64,000 nucleotides of DNA. Source: an uncultured Clostridia bacterium (lineage in GTDB: Bacteria > Bacillota > Clostridia > TANB77 > CAG-508). Under the pieces are notes generated by a model. That model made no database searches and was not told the origin of the DNA. It saw only the letters and a list, made by a program, of their open reading frames with translations. Made by a program: the position numbers and the translations under genes. The stretch lies in assembly GCA_944389475.1 (NCBI GenBank), contig CALXMM010000003.1, positions 1-64,000 of the forward strand. The letters are read 5' to 3'. Every line of letters begins with the position of its first letter. The stretch's first letter is position 1. Below are positions 54,000-63,171 of this stretch, piece after piece.

Positions 54000-55250
54000 T
54001 TATTTTTCCATTAAATATTTTATTATTTCTTCTGAAGCATTTCTTCCAGAACGTGCTGCCCATGCTACAGTTGCTTTAGTTCCTATTAAATCTCCTCCAG
54101 CAAAAACTCCATCTTTTGATGTCATATATCTTTCATCTACTTTAATATTTCCATAATCCGTTGTTTCCAATCCCGTTTTTGCTACTAATTCTTTATTTGC
54201 TTTAGAACCAACTGCCATTACAACATAGTCCATATCCAAAGTATAATTAGAATTTTCTATATTTACTGGAACTAATCTTTTCTCTCCTTCTTTCTTTACT
54301 AGCTGGGTCTTAATACATTCTATTTTTTCTACTTTATTTTTACCCAATGCTTTTACAATATTGTTTTGGAATAAAAATTGAACTCCCTCTTTTATTGCAT
54401 CTTCCACTTCATAATCTTCTGCAGGCATTTGCTCTCTAGCTCTTCTATAAATTACATATACATGTTCAGCACCCAATCTTTTTATTGTTCTTGCTGAATC
54501 CATAGCAACATTTCCTCCTCCTATTACTGCCACAGACTTTCCTTCGTAGTTTGGATGTTTGCCAGTCTCTAATAACTCATTACCTCCATAGACTCCATCT
54601 AATTCTTCTCCTGGAATATTCATTTTTGATGAAACATTTGCACCAAAACTTAAATACACAACATCATATTTTTCCATTAATTCATCTAACTCATAGTCTT
54701 TTCCTAAAGCCTGATTACATTTTGCCTCTATTCCTAAATTCAATATTTTCTTTATAGTCTCATCAATAACTTCTCGTGGCAATCTAAAATCAGGTATACC
54801 ATACATAGGTATTCCTCCAAGTTTAGGTTGCTTTTCGTATATAGTTACTTTAGCACCATTCATGCTTAAAAAAGCAGCACATGTAAGTCCTGATGGTCCA
54901 CCACCTACAACTGCAACCTTTTTACCATTTAATTTATCATTAGTCTCAATCTTAAAATTCTGTTTAATCGCATTATCAAAAACATAGGATTCTAGCTTAC
55001 CAATATTAATAGGCTCAGACTTAATTCCCCTCACACAATTGCCCCTACATTGCTTAGAATGAGGACAAATTCTTCCACAAATTGCACCTAGCACTGTTGT
55101 TTGTGTCAATATTTTAAATGCCTCTTCCAAATTATTTTCTTTAACCTGCTTTATAAAACTTGGAATATCATTTTCCAAAGGGCATCCCTTTTGACAAGGT
55201 TTCACTTTACAATTTAAACATCTATTTGCTTCATCCATTATATCTTTCAT
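54000..55250 (-). CDS. GltD/NfnB-like FAD- and Fe-S-dependent NAD(P) oxidoreductase
   Basis: 416 residues. The N-terminal Cys-rich module (CLNCKVKPCQKGCP, CGRICPHSKQCRGNC) binds two [4Fe-4S] clusters, followed by an FAD site (VAVVGGGPSGLTCA), NAD(P) site (VAVIGGGNVAMDSA) and the FAD end motif GVFAGGDL. This is the glutamate synthase small subunit fold, also used by NfnB (ferredoxin:NADP transhydrogenase). No gltB or nfnA is next to it, so its electron partner is unknown. GGAGG precedes the ATG. Confidence 0.88.
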   Translation of the reverse strand: MKDIMDEANRCLNCKVKPCQKGCPLENDIPSFIKQVKENNLEEAFKILTQTTVLGAICGRICPHSKQCRGNCVRGIKSEPINIGKLESYVFDNAIKQNFKIETNDKLNGKKVAVVGGGPSGLTCAAFLSMNGAKVTIYEKQPKLGGIPMYGIPDFRLPREVIDETIKKILNLGIEAKCNQALGKDYELDELMEKYDVVYLSFGANVSSKMNIPGEELDGVYGGNELLETGKHPNYEGKSVAVIGGGNVAMDSARTIKRLGAEHVYVIYRRAREQMPAEDYEVEDAIKEGVQFLFQNNIVKALGKNKVEKIECIKTQLVKKEGEKRLVPVNIENSNYTLDMDYVVMAVGSKANKELVAKTGLETTDYGNIKVDERYMTSKDGVFAGGDLIGTKATVAWAARSGRNASEEIIKYLMEK

Positions 55251-55264
55251 TATTTTCCTCCATC

Positions 55265-55293
55265 TTGAACTTTAAGGAAAGTCTTTAAATTTC
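55265..55293 (-). repeat. Degraded copy C of the dispersed palindromic repeat
   Basis: Begins TTGAACTTTAAGG then diverges (AAAGTCTTTAAATTTC). The left arm is intact and the right arm degraded. It lies between the Nudix gene end and the GltD-like start. Confidence 0.45.
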
Positions 55294-55350
55294 TGTACTC
55301 CATGGACATCCCTTATAAGTCTATTTTTATTAGTAGATACAGTATACTTT

Positions 55351-55899
55351 TTATAGTTTTGTAAAATAACTTAATATTGCTATTAATTCTGCTGAAGAAT
55401 GTATTTCTCCATTTTTATACAATTGCTTTAATTCATCAATTGATATTTTATGTACTTTTATATCTTCTGTAGGGTCTAAATGTCTATGTGTTTTTGTTAA
55501 TTTTTTTGCTTTAAATAAATATAAAATCTCATCAGAATAACCTACTACAGGATATTCATACAACATTGGTTCAACCTCTGCCGCTCTAAATCCTGTTTCT
55601 TCTTCCAATTCTCTAATAGCTGCCTCTTCTGGTTTTTCATCTTTTTCTATCAACCCTGCTGGAAATGCTAATATACTTTTTCCTATAGGAGTTCTAACCT
55701 CTTCTATCATAATTAATGTATTATCATCTAAGAAAGGCATTATAAGTACTCCATTTCCTGCTTTTATGTGTTCACGATACACTTCTTTATTATCTCTTTT
55801 ATTATAATATCTTTCTATTTTTAAATTTAATCTTTTACCATTAAAAACATCTTCTTCACTTATCTTTTCATAATCCATATCTTTAAAATACTTACCCAT
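55351..55899 (-). CDS. Nudix hydrolase, ADP-ribose pyrophosphatase-like
   Basis: About 182 residues with a complete Nudix box: Gly in AGLIEKDEKPEEAA then RELEEETGF. The GNGVLIMPFLDDNTLIMIEEVR strand pair ahead of it and the PTEDIKVHKIS end are typical of ADP-ribose/NDP-sugar hydrolases of the NudF type. Cytosolic. GGAGG falls 4 nt before the ATG at 55899, which is preferred over that at 55911. Confidence 0.88.
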   Translation of the reverse strand: MGKYFKDMDYEKISEEDVFNGKRLNLKIERYYNKRDNKEVYREHIKAGNGVLIMPFLDDNTLIMIEEVRTPIGKSILAFPAGLIEKDEKPEEAAIRELEEETGFRAAEVEPMLYEYPVVGYSDEILYLFKAKKLTKTHRHLDPTEDIKVHKISIDELKQLYKNGEIHSSAELIAILSYFTKL

Positions 55900-55946
55900 T
55901 TTATCCTCCATATTCCAAATTTAGCAGTAAGAACATAAAGTTTAAT

Positions 55947-56540
55947 TTATGCCTTTATGTAATCCAAATGAACTTTAAGGTCCGTCCCTAAATCTCTGCA
56001 CATTTCCAGCACTTTTTTAAAGTCCCTCCAAAAATCTATCTTTTTTGTTTCATCTCTTAAAAGTGCTGCTGGGTGCCATGTTGGCATATACATTATTCCT
56101 TTTTTCTCTACCCAGTGTCCTCTACTAGCTGTAATTTTATATTCTTTTCCTAATATGTTTTGAAGGGCTGTACTCCCCATAAGTACTATTATTCTTGGTC
56201 TTACTAAGATTACTTGATTTCTTAAATAATCTAAACATGCTTTAGCTTCATCTTCTTCTGGTACTCTATTATTTGGTGGTCTGCATTTTACTATATTTGC
56301 TATATATAATTTGCTTCTGTCTATTCCAAGTCCTTCGAAGGCTTTATTCATAAGTTGTCCTGCTTTTCCTACAAATGGTACTCCTTGCCTATCTTCATCT
56401 GCTCCGGGACCCTCTCCTATAAGCATTACATTTGCATTTTTATTACCATCTGCAAAAACAATATTGGTTCTATTCATACAAAGTTTGCATTTCTTACAAC
56501 CTATAATTGACTTTTCTAAATCTTCCCAATTGTCATACAA
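55947..56540 (-). CDS. Family-4 uracil-DNA glycosylase, repeat-extended C-terminus
   Basis: 197 residues. Iron-sulfur Cys ligands: CKKCKLC near the N-terminus and C-x15-C in KCRPPNN...EAKAC. Catalytic blocks are GEGPGADEDRQGVPFVGKAG and the C-terminal WHPAALLR. It removes uracil from DNA. The initiator is TTG with GAGGTG ahead. The last ~16 codons run through a palindromic repeat (LGTDLKVH is repeat-coded), so the tail is probably not ancestral. Confidence 0.92.
   Translation of the reverse strand: MYDNWEDLEKSIIGCKKCKLCMNRTNIVFADGNKNANVMLIGEGPGADEDRQGVPFVGKAGQLMNKAFEGLGIDRSKLYIANIVKCRPPNNRVPEEDEAKACLDYLRNQVILVRPRIIVLMGSTALQNILGKEYKITASRGHWVEKKGIMYMPTWHPAALLRDETKKIDFWRDFKKVLEMCRDLGTDLKVHLDYIKA
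55969..55992 (-). repeat. Palindromic dispersed repeat, copy D (inside the UDG 3' end)
   Basis: TGAACTTTAAGG followed by TCCGTCCCTAAA; the right arm then ends early (TCTCTG instead of GTTCA). It is translated as part of the UDG. Confidence 0.75.
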
Positions 56541-56623
56541 TTTTTACACCTCTTTATGCTACTTTACCTATGTTTTAACTTTTGATACAATTTTGGCAAA
56601 AATATTTTCAAAACTATTATTAA

Positions 56624-56717
56624 ATTTATTGCAAATCATTTTTTTAATTGTTACAAATCTATTTTACACAATTGTTGCAATCACTTTTCACAATTAATGC
56701 AAATCTATTTTACACAA
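56624..56717. repeat. Degenerate ~24-bp tandem repeats
   Basis: Four head-to-tail units of 22-26 bp share the pattern TTGTTGCAAATC...TTTTACACAA: about 56624-56645, 56646-56671, 56672-56693 and 56694-56717. The two outer full units share CAAATCTATTTTACACAA exactly. The last overlaps the 3' end of the S66 gene. Confidence 0.6.
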
Positions 56718-57622
56718 TTTTCTAATAATTTAATTTTTACTTCATCTTCTGTATCTATTCTTGCTCTTATGCCTACTGGAATAACTGTTTTTTTGTCCGT
56801 ATGTCCAAAATTATTTGATTTTATAATTGGGAAATTATATTCATCTCCAATTGTATCTTTCAATATTTGTTCCAAAGTTATTCCACTTTCATGTTCATAA
56901 TTTCCAAGCCATATACCTTTTATTTTTTTGAATACATCATTTTGTTTCATATAATATAAATAATGGCTAACAGCCTCTGGTGGAGATTCAAATCCCAATT
57001 CTTCTAAAAATAAAATTTTATTATCAAAATCCATTTTGTAGTTTCCTGCAACCAAATCGTGCATCAAGCTTAAGTTTCCACCAATCATTATACCTTCTGC
57101 ACTACCTTTTTGTAGTACTTTGTACTCATCATCCTTTGTGCCCAATTCTAAACTTCCATCTTGTAATCTTTTAATAATTTCCTTATAGCTGTATTCCGTT
57201 TCGCATGAAGCAACTCCCTTAAATGTTTGTCCAGAAAATGTTACAAGTCCAGTTTTTTGATAAATTATATTTGTTATTGAAGTTATATCACTAAAACCAC
57301 AAATTATCTTTGGATTTTTCTTTATATTTTCATAATCTATTAAATCAAATATTGAATTAGAATTATTTCCACCTCTGGCACACCATATCATCTTTACATC
57401 TTTATCTGAAAACATTTCATTTAAATCTTCTGCTTTTTGCTTTGCTGTTGCTCCATATCCTGTAGAATTTGCAAAAACATTCTTACCAATTTTTATTTTA
57501 TATCCGGAACCTTCCATTAATAAAATAGAACTGTTAAATTCCTCCAAATCCTCTTTTGTTACTGGGTCTGCTGGTGCAATTATTCCAATTGTATCACCTT
57601 TTTTTATTCTCTCGGGTATCAT
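56705..57622 (-). CDS. S66-family LD-carboxypeptidase (LdcA/MccF-like)
   Basis: 305 residues. The nucleophile is Ser111 in ICGFSDITSITN; catalytic Glu/His candidates are in FLEELGFESPPEAVSHYL and FGHTDKKTVIP. APADPV at the N-terminus and the WCARGGNNSNS loop are typical. S66 enzymes trim the terminal D-Ala from tetrapeptide muropeptides or cleave microcin C-type compounds. GAAAGGAG precedes the ATG. The last codons fall in a tandem-repeat tract. Confidence 0.9.
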   Translation of the reverse strand: MIPERIKKGDTIGIIAPADPVTKEDLEEFNSSILLMEGSGYKIKIGKNVFANSTGYGATAKQKAEDLNEMFSDKDVKMIWCARGGNNSNSIFDLIDYENIKKNPKIICGFSDITSITNIIYQKTGLVTFSGQTFKGVASCETEYSYKEIIKRLQDGSLELGTKDDEYKVLQKGSAEGIMIGGNLSLMHDLVAGNYKMDFDNKILFLEELGFESPPEAVSHYLYYMKQNDVFKKIKGIWLGNYEHESGITLEQILKDTIGDEYNFPIIKSNNFGHTDKKTVIPVGIRARIDTEDEVKIKLLENCVK

Positions 57623-57682
57623 GAATTCTCCTTTCTAATCTTTATGTGCTGTGTCTAAATTTTAGACTTTATGTTAATCAAA

Positions 57683-57758
57683 TGAACTTTTAAGTCCGTC
57701 CCCTAAGTTCAAATTTTATGTTAATCGAATGAACTTTTAGGTCCGTCCCCAAAGTTCA
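57683..57758 (-). repeat. Palindromic dispersed repeat, tandem copies E1 and E2 (pgeF 3' end)
   Basis: Two 29-nt copies at 57683-57711 and 57730-57758, 47 bp apart, each preceded by TTATGTTAATC(A/G)AA. E2 encodes the last residues and stop of pgeF (ELWGRT then TAA). Confidence 0.85.
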
Positions 57759-58525
57759 ACAATATTCATATTTCTATCTGCTTTTTCTTTTTCTGCTCTA
57801 TATGAATACATTTTGTCCGAATTACAAACACTACATATTTTGCTATCAAATATATTTTCTGGTTTTATCCCAATCTCGGTTAAATAGTCTATTATTAAAC
57901 TTGTAGTGTCAAAATAATATTTTTGTTTTCCTTCTATTACTTCTCCGATTTTATAATATTTTTCTACATTTCCAAATTCTTTTTCAAATTGTTTTATAAA
58001 ATCTTCTTCTACTTGAAAATGACATTGCTTTATACATGGACCTATGCAAACAATAATATCTTTTAAATTTGAATTATAATTTTTGCTCATTAATTCCACT
58101 GCTTTTTGACTTATTCTTTGCAATGTTCCTCTCCATCCAGAATGTACATTTCCTATTATATTTTGATTTTTATCATATAAAATTATTGGTGTACAATCTG
58201 CATATTTGGTTACTAACGGAATATTTTTTCTCTTTGTTATAAAACCATCAACATATTCAAATTTCTCATTAGTATATTCTTTTATATCCTTAACTACATT
58301 TGTATGTTTTTGAGCTGATTTTATTATATTTTTATCATCAATGCCTAAAGCAGTGCAAATCTTTTTGTAATTAGATGGTGCCTCCGGATTTTTATCACTA
58401 AACTGAAGTGGTTTTAATGAATAGCAATGTACCAATCTATCCGAATATTTTAACAATTCTCTAAATTGTAGATATTCCACATCTCCATTTTTAACATGAA
58501 TTATATTTTCATTACTTAAATCCAT
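57737..58525 (-). CDS. pgeF: Laccase-domain protein PgeF (YfiH)
   Basis: 262 residues of the YfiH/LACC1 family. Zinc ligands are His in VHSGWRGT, Cys in YADCTPIILYD and CIGPCIKQCHFQV. Family members are described as peptidoglycan-editing factors and purine nucleoside-processing enzymes. The C-terminal six residues and stop are coded by a palindromic repeat, replacing the usual family end. AAAGGAG precedes the ATG; addB is 36 bp upstream. Confidence 0.88.
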   Translation of the reverse strand: MDLSNENIIHVKNGDVEYLQFRELLKYSDRLVHCYSLKPLQFSDKNPEAPSNYKKICTALGIDDKNIIKSAQKHTNVVKDIKEYTNEKFEYVDGFITKRKNIPLVTKYADCTPIILYDKNQNIIGNVHSGWRGTLQRISQKAVELMSKNYNSNLKDIIVCIGPCIKQCHFQVEEDFIKQFEKEFGNVEKYYKIGEVIEGKQKYYFDTTSLIIDYLTEIGIKPENIFDSKICSVCNSDKMYSYRAEKEKADRNMNIVELWGRT

Positions 58526-58561
58526 TAAATTCTCCTTTCCATCTTAGACTACTCTTATAAA

Positions 58562-61500
58562 TTAATTTTCCTTTTCTTTCATACATTCAATTATATAATC
58601 CTTTTCCATATTGTCTATATATTTATAATCGTTTCCATAAAATCCCTTTTTAAAATTACATATTGAACTATATACGCAATATTTACATGGACTTCTTTTT
58701 TTAGAAACGTTATAATATGGTTTTATATCGATATTTCCATCCAATATTTCTTTAGAAATATCACCCAATGTTTTCTTAACATATTTCTGTAAGATTTCAA
58801 ATTCTTTTCTAGAAACCACTTTAGAAGTTTTAGCCATTGTTCCATCTGTCTTTAGCTTTACTGGAATTACATTAGAAGCTTCTCCGTCTTTTAAGCTATT
58901 GTCCATCATATTTATTACATTCATTTCTGCTAAAACTAATCCATTCATTTTAAAATGTTCCCTTAGTTTTTGCTCTATCTCATCATTTGTTAATTCTTTT
59001 GCATTTCTTACATTTCCTAATTTTGGTTCTTCCAATCCAAAATATAAAATTCCAGCCGGAATTACATCTTGTATTTGGCATACAGCATCCAAATAAGTAA
59101 TAAGCTGTAATTGTAAACCAGCTAATACTTCATTTAGATTTATGTCTTTTGCAGATGACTTATAATCTATTATTCTAATATATTTTCCTGTTTCATCTTT
59201 AGCTAAATCTATTCTATCTATCTTACCTGTTATCTCAACTTTTCTACCATCTTCTGTTGTAATTTCTATTGGTTCATATTCCTGTCCTTTTTTAAATTCC
59301 ACCTCATTACCAATGACCTGGAAATCTGTCTTTTGCAAGCCTTGAACAATATAAATTATAGAAAGAGTTACCAATCTACTCAACCTTTTTGTTAGAACTA
59401 CAAATTTTGGAATACTCTTAAAAATATAATTTGATTTTAAATTTAATTTATTATCTATTATTTCTTTTACAATCTTTTCTATATCTTCTCTTTCCAAATC
59501 TTTTATTGCTATTTTCCTATTTGCAACTTCTTCAAAAAACTCATCTATAACCTCATGCATAAATGAACCCGTATCTATTGGTTGTAATTGTAAAGATTTC
59601 TTTTCTTTTAGTTTTAAGCCATATTCCAAATAAAAAGAAAACGGACAACTTCTATATCTTTCCAAACGAGATATTGTTGTATGCAAAGTATTTCCATATA
59701 ATTTCTTTATAAATTCTGGTTTTATTTTTTCTGGAATATTAGTATATTTTATTCCTTCTAAACTTTTGTATAACCTACTCTTCCACATTGGGTCTGATTC
59801 ATAATATTTAAAAACATCAAACCATATATCTTCTATCTTGTTTCCTTCTTGATAATCATTTAATTTTTCTATTAAATTATCAAATGTATTATTCTTTGTT
59901 ATAATTTCTTTCTTTTGTTCAATAATATCACTTTGTTCTTCTAAACTTGGATATATTTTTTTTATTTTTGTTATAAGAATAGAAGGCCTTAGTGTTCTTC
60001 CCTCATCATCTGATGAAGCATAAGATAAATATAGTTTCTCCTCCGCTATTGTAAAGGCTTTATAAATATTAAAATTTTCTTCGTACAAGTTTTCCAAACT
60101 TCCATTTGCAAGTTCAAAACCTTTTTGTTTTAAATATTCCCTATCATTGTCATTAAAGAAACCTTCCTCTTTATAAACACTTGGAAATTGACCATCATTT
60201 ACTCCTATTATAAATACTGCTTTTACTTTATGACTTCTAGACCTACTAACATCCCCTACTACAACTTGGTCTTGAGTTGCAGGTATCTTACCAAGTCCCG
60301 TATTTTTTAATCCTATTTTTAATATATTTATATATTTCTCAAAAGTAGTCTTTTCATCACCAAAAACTAGTACAATTTCATCAAACAACTCTGCTAAAAC
60401 TTTAAAACTAGTTTCGTATTCATTTGCAATTTCTAAAAAACCTTTCTCTTCTAGTTTCTCTATTTTAGTTTTTATAACTTGTTCAATTTGCATCTCTTCT
60501 AGGAATTCGTACAAGATTTTGGTTAAATTTGTAAAACTATTATCATTTTTAGATTTTTCTTGCAAATGTCTTATAGGGGTTACTATCATTCTTCTTAGTT
60601 CATTTAATCTTGCAACTTCTTCTTCTGTATATTCATCTTTTCCAATATAATTCCAATCTTCTTTATACCATTTATTGCCTTTTATCCCCCATCTTATGCA
60701 ATAGTTTTCAAGCTTAAATATTTCTTCTCTATCTATATTAACAAATCCTGTTTTTAAATAGTTAAAAACTGACTCATATGACCAATTTTTATTGCAAATC
60801 TCTAATATAGAAATAATAAATTTAACCAATACGTTTTCACTTAATTCCTTCTTTTCATCAATAAAAACAGGGATATTATAATTATTAAAAATTACTTTTA
60901 CTAAACTAGAATAAATATCCAAATTTTTAGTTATAACAGAAATATCTTTAAATCTATATCCACTATTTCTAACCAATTTTACTATTTCAGAAGCAATATG
61001 CTCAATTTCTGTATATTGATTATTTGCCAAAAACATTTCTATATTTTGTGGCTCTTTCCTAAATATTTTATATGGTACAGCATATATATTTTCTTCTAAA
61101 TGTTTTAACTCTTCATTTTTAAATCTATATAATTCCTTAAGCTTTACATCTTCTTCTATTTCTATGCCATATTCTTTTGCAATCTCTAATAATTTTATTG
61201 CAGTATTTTTGTTAGCAAAAAAGACATCTTTATCCGCATCTTCTTTTTGCATCAAATTATCTGTACAAATAGTAACATTTACCTCTTTAGCAATTTGCAT
61301 TAACTTTGCTATAATCTCATACTCCTGTGTTGTGAAACCTACGAATTCATCTATATATATTAATGTATTTTTAAATTGATTGCTCTCTAAAATTTGGTTA
61401 TTTAAAATATCTAATACATCATTTTCATCTAAAAATCTATCTTCTATGCTTTTTTCGAACTCATCATACATGGTAATCATATCTTTAAGTTTTAGCTTTA

Positions 61501-61933
61501 AATACATATCTGTTGTATTTTCGCTTTCTTCTTTCAACTTTTCCATATCAATTTTATGCTTTTTAAATTCTGTAATAGAATTACCTATAATATCAACATT
61601 TTCCGCATTTTTACCAAGGAAATTCAAATCACTTTTTTGCTTACTCAAAATGTCATAAAGAAGCATTGCCTTTCCACTTTTGCTTAAATTTGTTTTTTTA
61701 GCTCCTCCTACTTCATTTCTTACCCTAAATGCCATTCTACTAAAAGTAATTACTTCGGTATTTATTAAGGCTGAACTATTAGTAATCTCCATTAGCTTTT
61801 TTTCTGCAGTTAATGCCATTTGATTTGGTACAATCATATATATTTTCTCTTTATTTATATTTTTAGCAATATCATTAAAGCAAAATTCACTTTTTCCACT
61901 TCCGGATTTTCCATATATCAATCTTAAACTCAT
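58562..61933 (-). CDS. addB: ATP-dependent nuclease subunit AddB
   Basis: 1123 residues. Walker A GKSGSGKSEFC is at 8-18; the middle is the inactive helicase part; the C-terminal RecB-like nuclease has the motif IDRIDLAKDETGKYIRIIDYKSS. Fe-S ligands are one Cys in RYRSCPFSFYLEYG and three at the end (CKYCVYSSIC). With AddA, not in the window, it resects double-strand breaks up to Chi. GAGGTGAG precedes the ATG. It is followed by pgeF. Confidence 0.94.
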   Translation of the reverse strand: MSLRLIYGKSGSGKSEFCFNDIAKNINKEKIYMIVPNQMALTAEKKLMEITNSSALINTEVITFSRMAFRVRNEVGGAKKTNLSKSGKAMLLYDILSKQKSDLNFLGKNAENVDIIGNSITEFKKHKIDMEKLKEESENTTDMYLKLKLKDMITMYDEFEKSIEDRFLDENDVLDILNNQILESNQFKNTLIYIDEFVGFTTQEYEIIAKLMQIAKEVNVTICTDNLMQKEDADKDVFFANKNTAIKLLEIAKEYGIEIEEDVKLKELYRFKNEELKHLEENIYAVPYKIFRKEPQNIEMFLANNQYTEIEHIASEIVKLVRNSGYRFKDISVITKNLDIYSSLVKVIFNNYNIPVFIDEKKELSENVLVKFIISILEICNKNWSYESVFNYLKTGFVNIDREEIFKLENYCIRWGIKGNKWYKEDWNYIGKDEYTEEEVARLNELRRMIVTPIRHLQEKSKNDNSFTNLTKILYEFLEEMQIEQVIKTKIEKLEEKGFLEIANEYETSFKVLAELFDEIVLVFGDEKTTFEKYINILKIGLKNTGLGKIPATQDQVVVGDVSRSRSHKVKAVFIIGVNDGQFPSVYKEEGFFNDNDREYLKQKGFELANGSLENLYEENFNIYKAFTIAEEKLYLSYASSDDEGRTLRPSILITKIKKIYPSLEEQSDIIEQKKEIITKNNTFDNLIEKLNDYQEGNKIEDIWFDVFKYYESDPMWKSRLYKSLEGIKYTNIPEKIKPEFIKKLYGNTLHTTISRLERYRSCPFSFYLEYGLKLKEKKSLQLQPIDTGSFMHEVIDEFFEEVANRKIAIKDLEREDIEKIVKEIIDNKLNLKSNYIFKSIPKFVVLTKRLSRLVTLSIIYIVQGLQKTDFQVIGNEVEFKKGQEYEPIEITTEDGRKVEITGKIDRIDLAKDETGKYIRIIDYKSSAKDINLNEVLAGLQLQLITYLDAVCQIQDVIPAGILYFGLEEPKLGNVRNAKELTNDEIEQKLREHFKMNGLVLAEMNVINMMDNSLKDGEASNVIPVKLKTDGTMAKTSKVVSRKEFEILQKYVKKTLGDISKEILDGNIDIKPYYNVSKKRSPCKYCVYSSICNFKKGFYGNDYKYIDNMEKDYIIECMKEKEN

Positions 61934-62022
61934 TTGCTCACCTCATATATGGGTTTATATTATCATAAACTTATAAATATTTAAAGTTTCCTAAGTTAAA
62001 AAAATTTGATTTTCCTATACAA

Positions 62023-62058
62023 AAAAACACCACTAATTCTATATTTAGTGATGTTTTT
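62023..62058. terminator. Terminator right after ftsZ
   Basis: AAAAACACCACTAA pairs with TTAGTGATGTTTTT around TTCTATAT, with A- and T-runs on the two sides. It is 12 bp past the ftsZ stop, showing the gene truly ends there. Confidence 0.8.
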
Positions 62059-62070
62059 TATTTAAATTTA

Positions 62071-63018
62071 TTATTTATCTATTCCTGTTGCAATAACAGT
62101 TATAACAATTTCATCTTCCAAAGAATCATCTATTATTGTTCCGAAGATTATATTTGCTTCTGGATTATCTACTCTATCTCCTATTACTGTCATAATTGCA
62201 TTTATTTCATCAAGAGGCAATTCTGCACTACCAGCAATATTTACAATTACACCTTTTGCACCTTCTATCATAGTTTCTGTTAAAGGATTTCCTATAGCTT
62301 CTTTTACAGCTATATCATTTCTATTTTCTCCTTTGCCTCTACCAATACCCATATAAGCATTTCCTTTATAGCCTATAATAGTTCTTATATCTGCAAAGTC
62401 TATATTTACTAAACCTGGTGTTGCTATTTGGTCAGTTATTCCCTTTATTCCTTTTTCTAGAACTAAATCTGCTTCTTTAAATGCATTTTGTAATGTAATT
62501 CTGGTACTTCCTTTTAATAAATTGTCATTTAAAACAACTATTAATGAATTTACATTTTCACGTAATTCATCTATTCCTCTTTCTGCTCTTGCCATACGTA
62601 CTTTACCTTCAAAAGAAAATGGTTTTGTGACAATTCCAACTGTTAAAATTCCCATCTCTTTTGCAAATTGTGCTACAACAGGGATTGCTCCAGTTCCTGT
62701 TCCTCCGCCCATTCCGGCAGTTAAGAATAATAAATCTGTACCTTGTAATATATTCTTGATTTCTTCTTTATTCTCCATTGCAGCTTTTTCACCTATGGAT
62801 ACATCTCCGCCAGCACCTAATCCTTTTGTAACTTCTTTTCCGATTTGCATAACATTTTTAGTATTTGCCTTATCGAAAACTTTTACTTCTGTGTTAAACT
62901 CATAAAATTCTACCCCATCAATTCCATCTTCAATCATTCTGTCAACAGCATTGTTACCAGCTCCACCAATTCCGATGACTTTAATATTAATTAAGTTTTT
63001 TACATTTACTTTATCCAT
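62071..63018 (-). CDS. ftsZ: FtsZ lacking the C-terminal tail
   Basis: 315 residues. GTP-binding elements are GIGGAGNNAVDRM, LGAGGD and the tubulin signature GGGTGTG at 104-110; the catalytic T7 loop is NIDFADIRTII. It forms the division ring. The protein ends at ATGIDK, the last strand of the globular core, so the disordered linker and the conserved C-terminal peptide that binds FtsA, SepF or ZapA are absent. The usual NTDAQ is NTEVK. AAAGGAGA precedes the ATG, and a terminator follows directly. Confidence 0.93.
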   Translation of the reverse strand: MDKVNVKNLINIKVIGIGGAGNNAVDRMIEDGIDGVEFYEFNTEVKVFDKANTKNVMQIGKEVTKGLGAGGDVSIGEKAAMENKEEIKNILQGTDLLFLTAGMGGGTGTGAIPVVAQFAKEMGILTVGIVTKPFSFEGKVRMARAERGIDELRENVNSLIVVLNDNLLKGSTRITLQNAFKEADLVLEKGIKGITDQIATPGLVNIDFADIRTIIGYKGNAYMGIGRGKGENRNDIAVKEAIGNPLTETMIEGAKGVIVNIAGSAELPLDEINAIMTVIGDRVDNPEANIIFGTIIDDSLEDEIVITVIATGIDK

Positions 63019-63171
63019 ATATTATCTCCTTTTTTCTATTATATTTCAATAATATATTACTAGGCATTTTATAGAATATAACACTTCCATGACATTATAA
63101 CACGTTTTTCTGGTTTTGGGGAGCCTTTTTTTAATTTTTTTGAAATTTAATATGTTAACTCATTAAGTACA

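Noticed and set aside
56624..56717. Short repeats considered as a CRISPR array
   Set aside because: Units are contiguous and degenerate with no spacers, and there are no cas genes.
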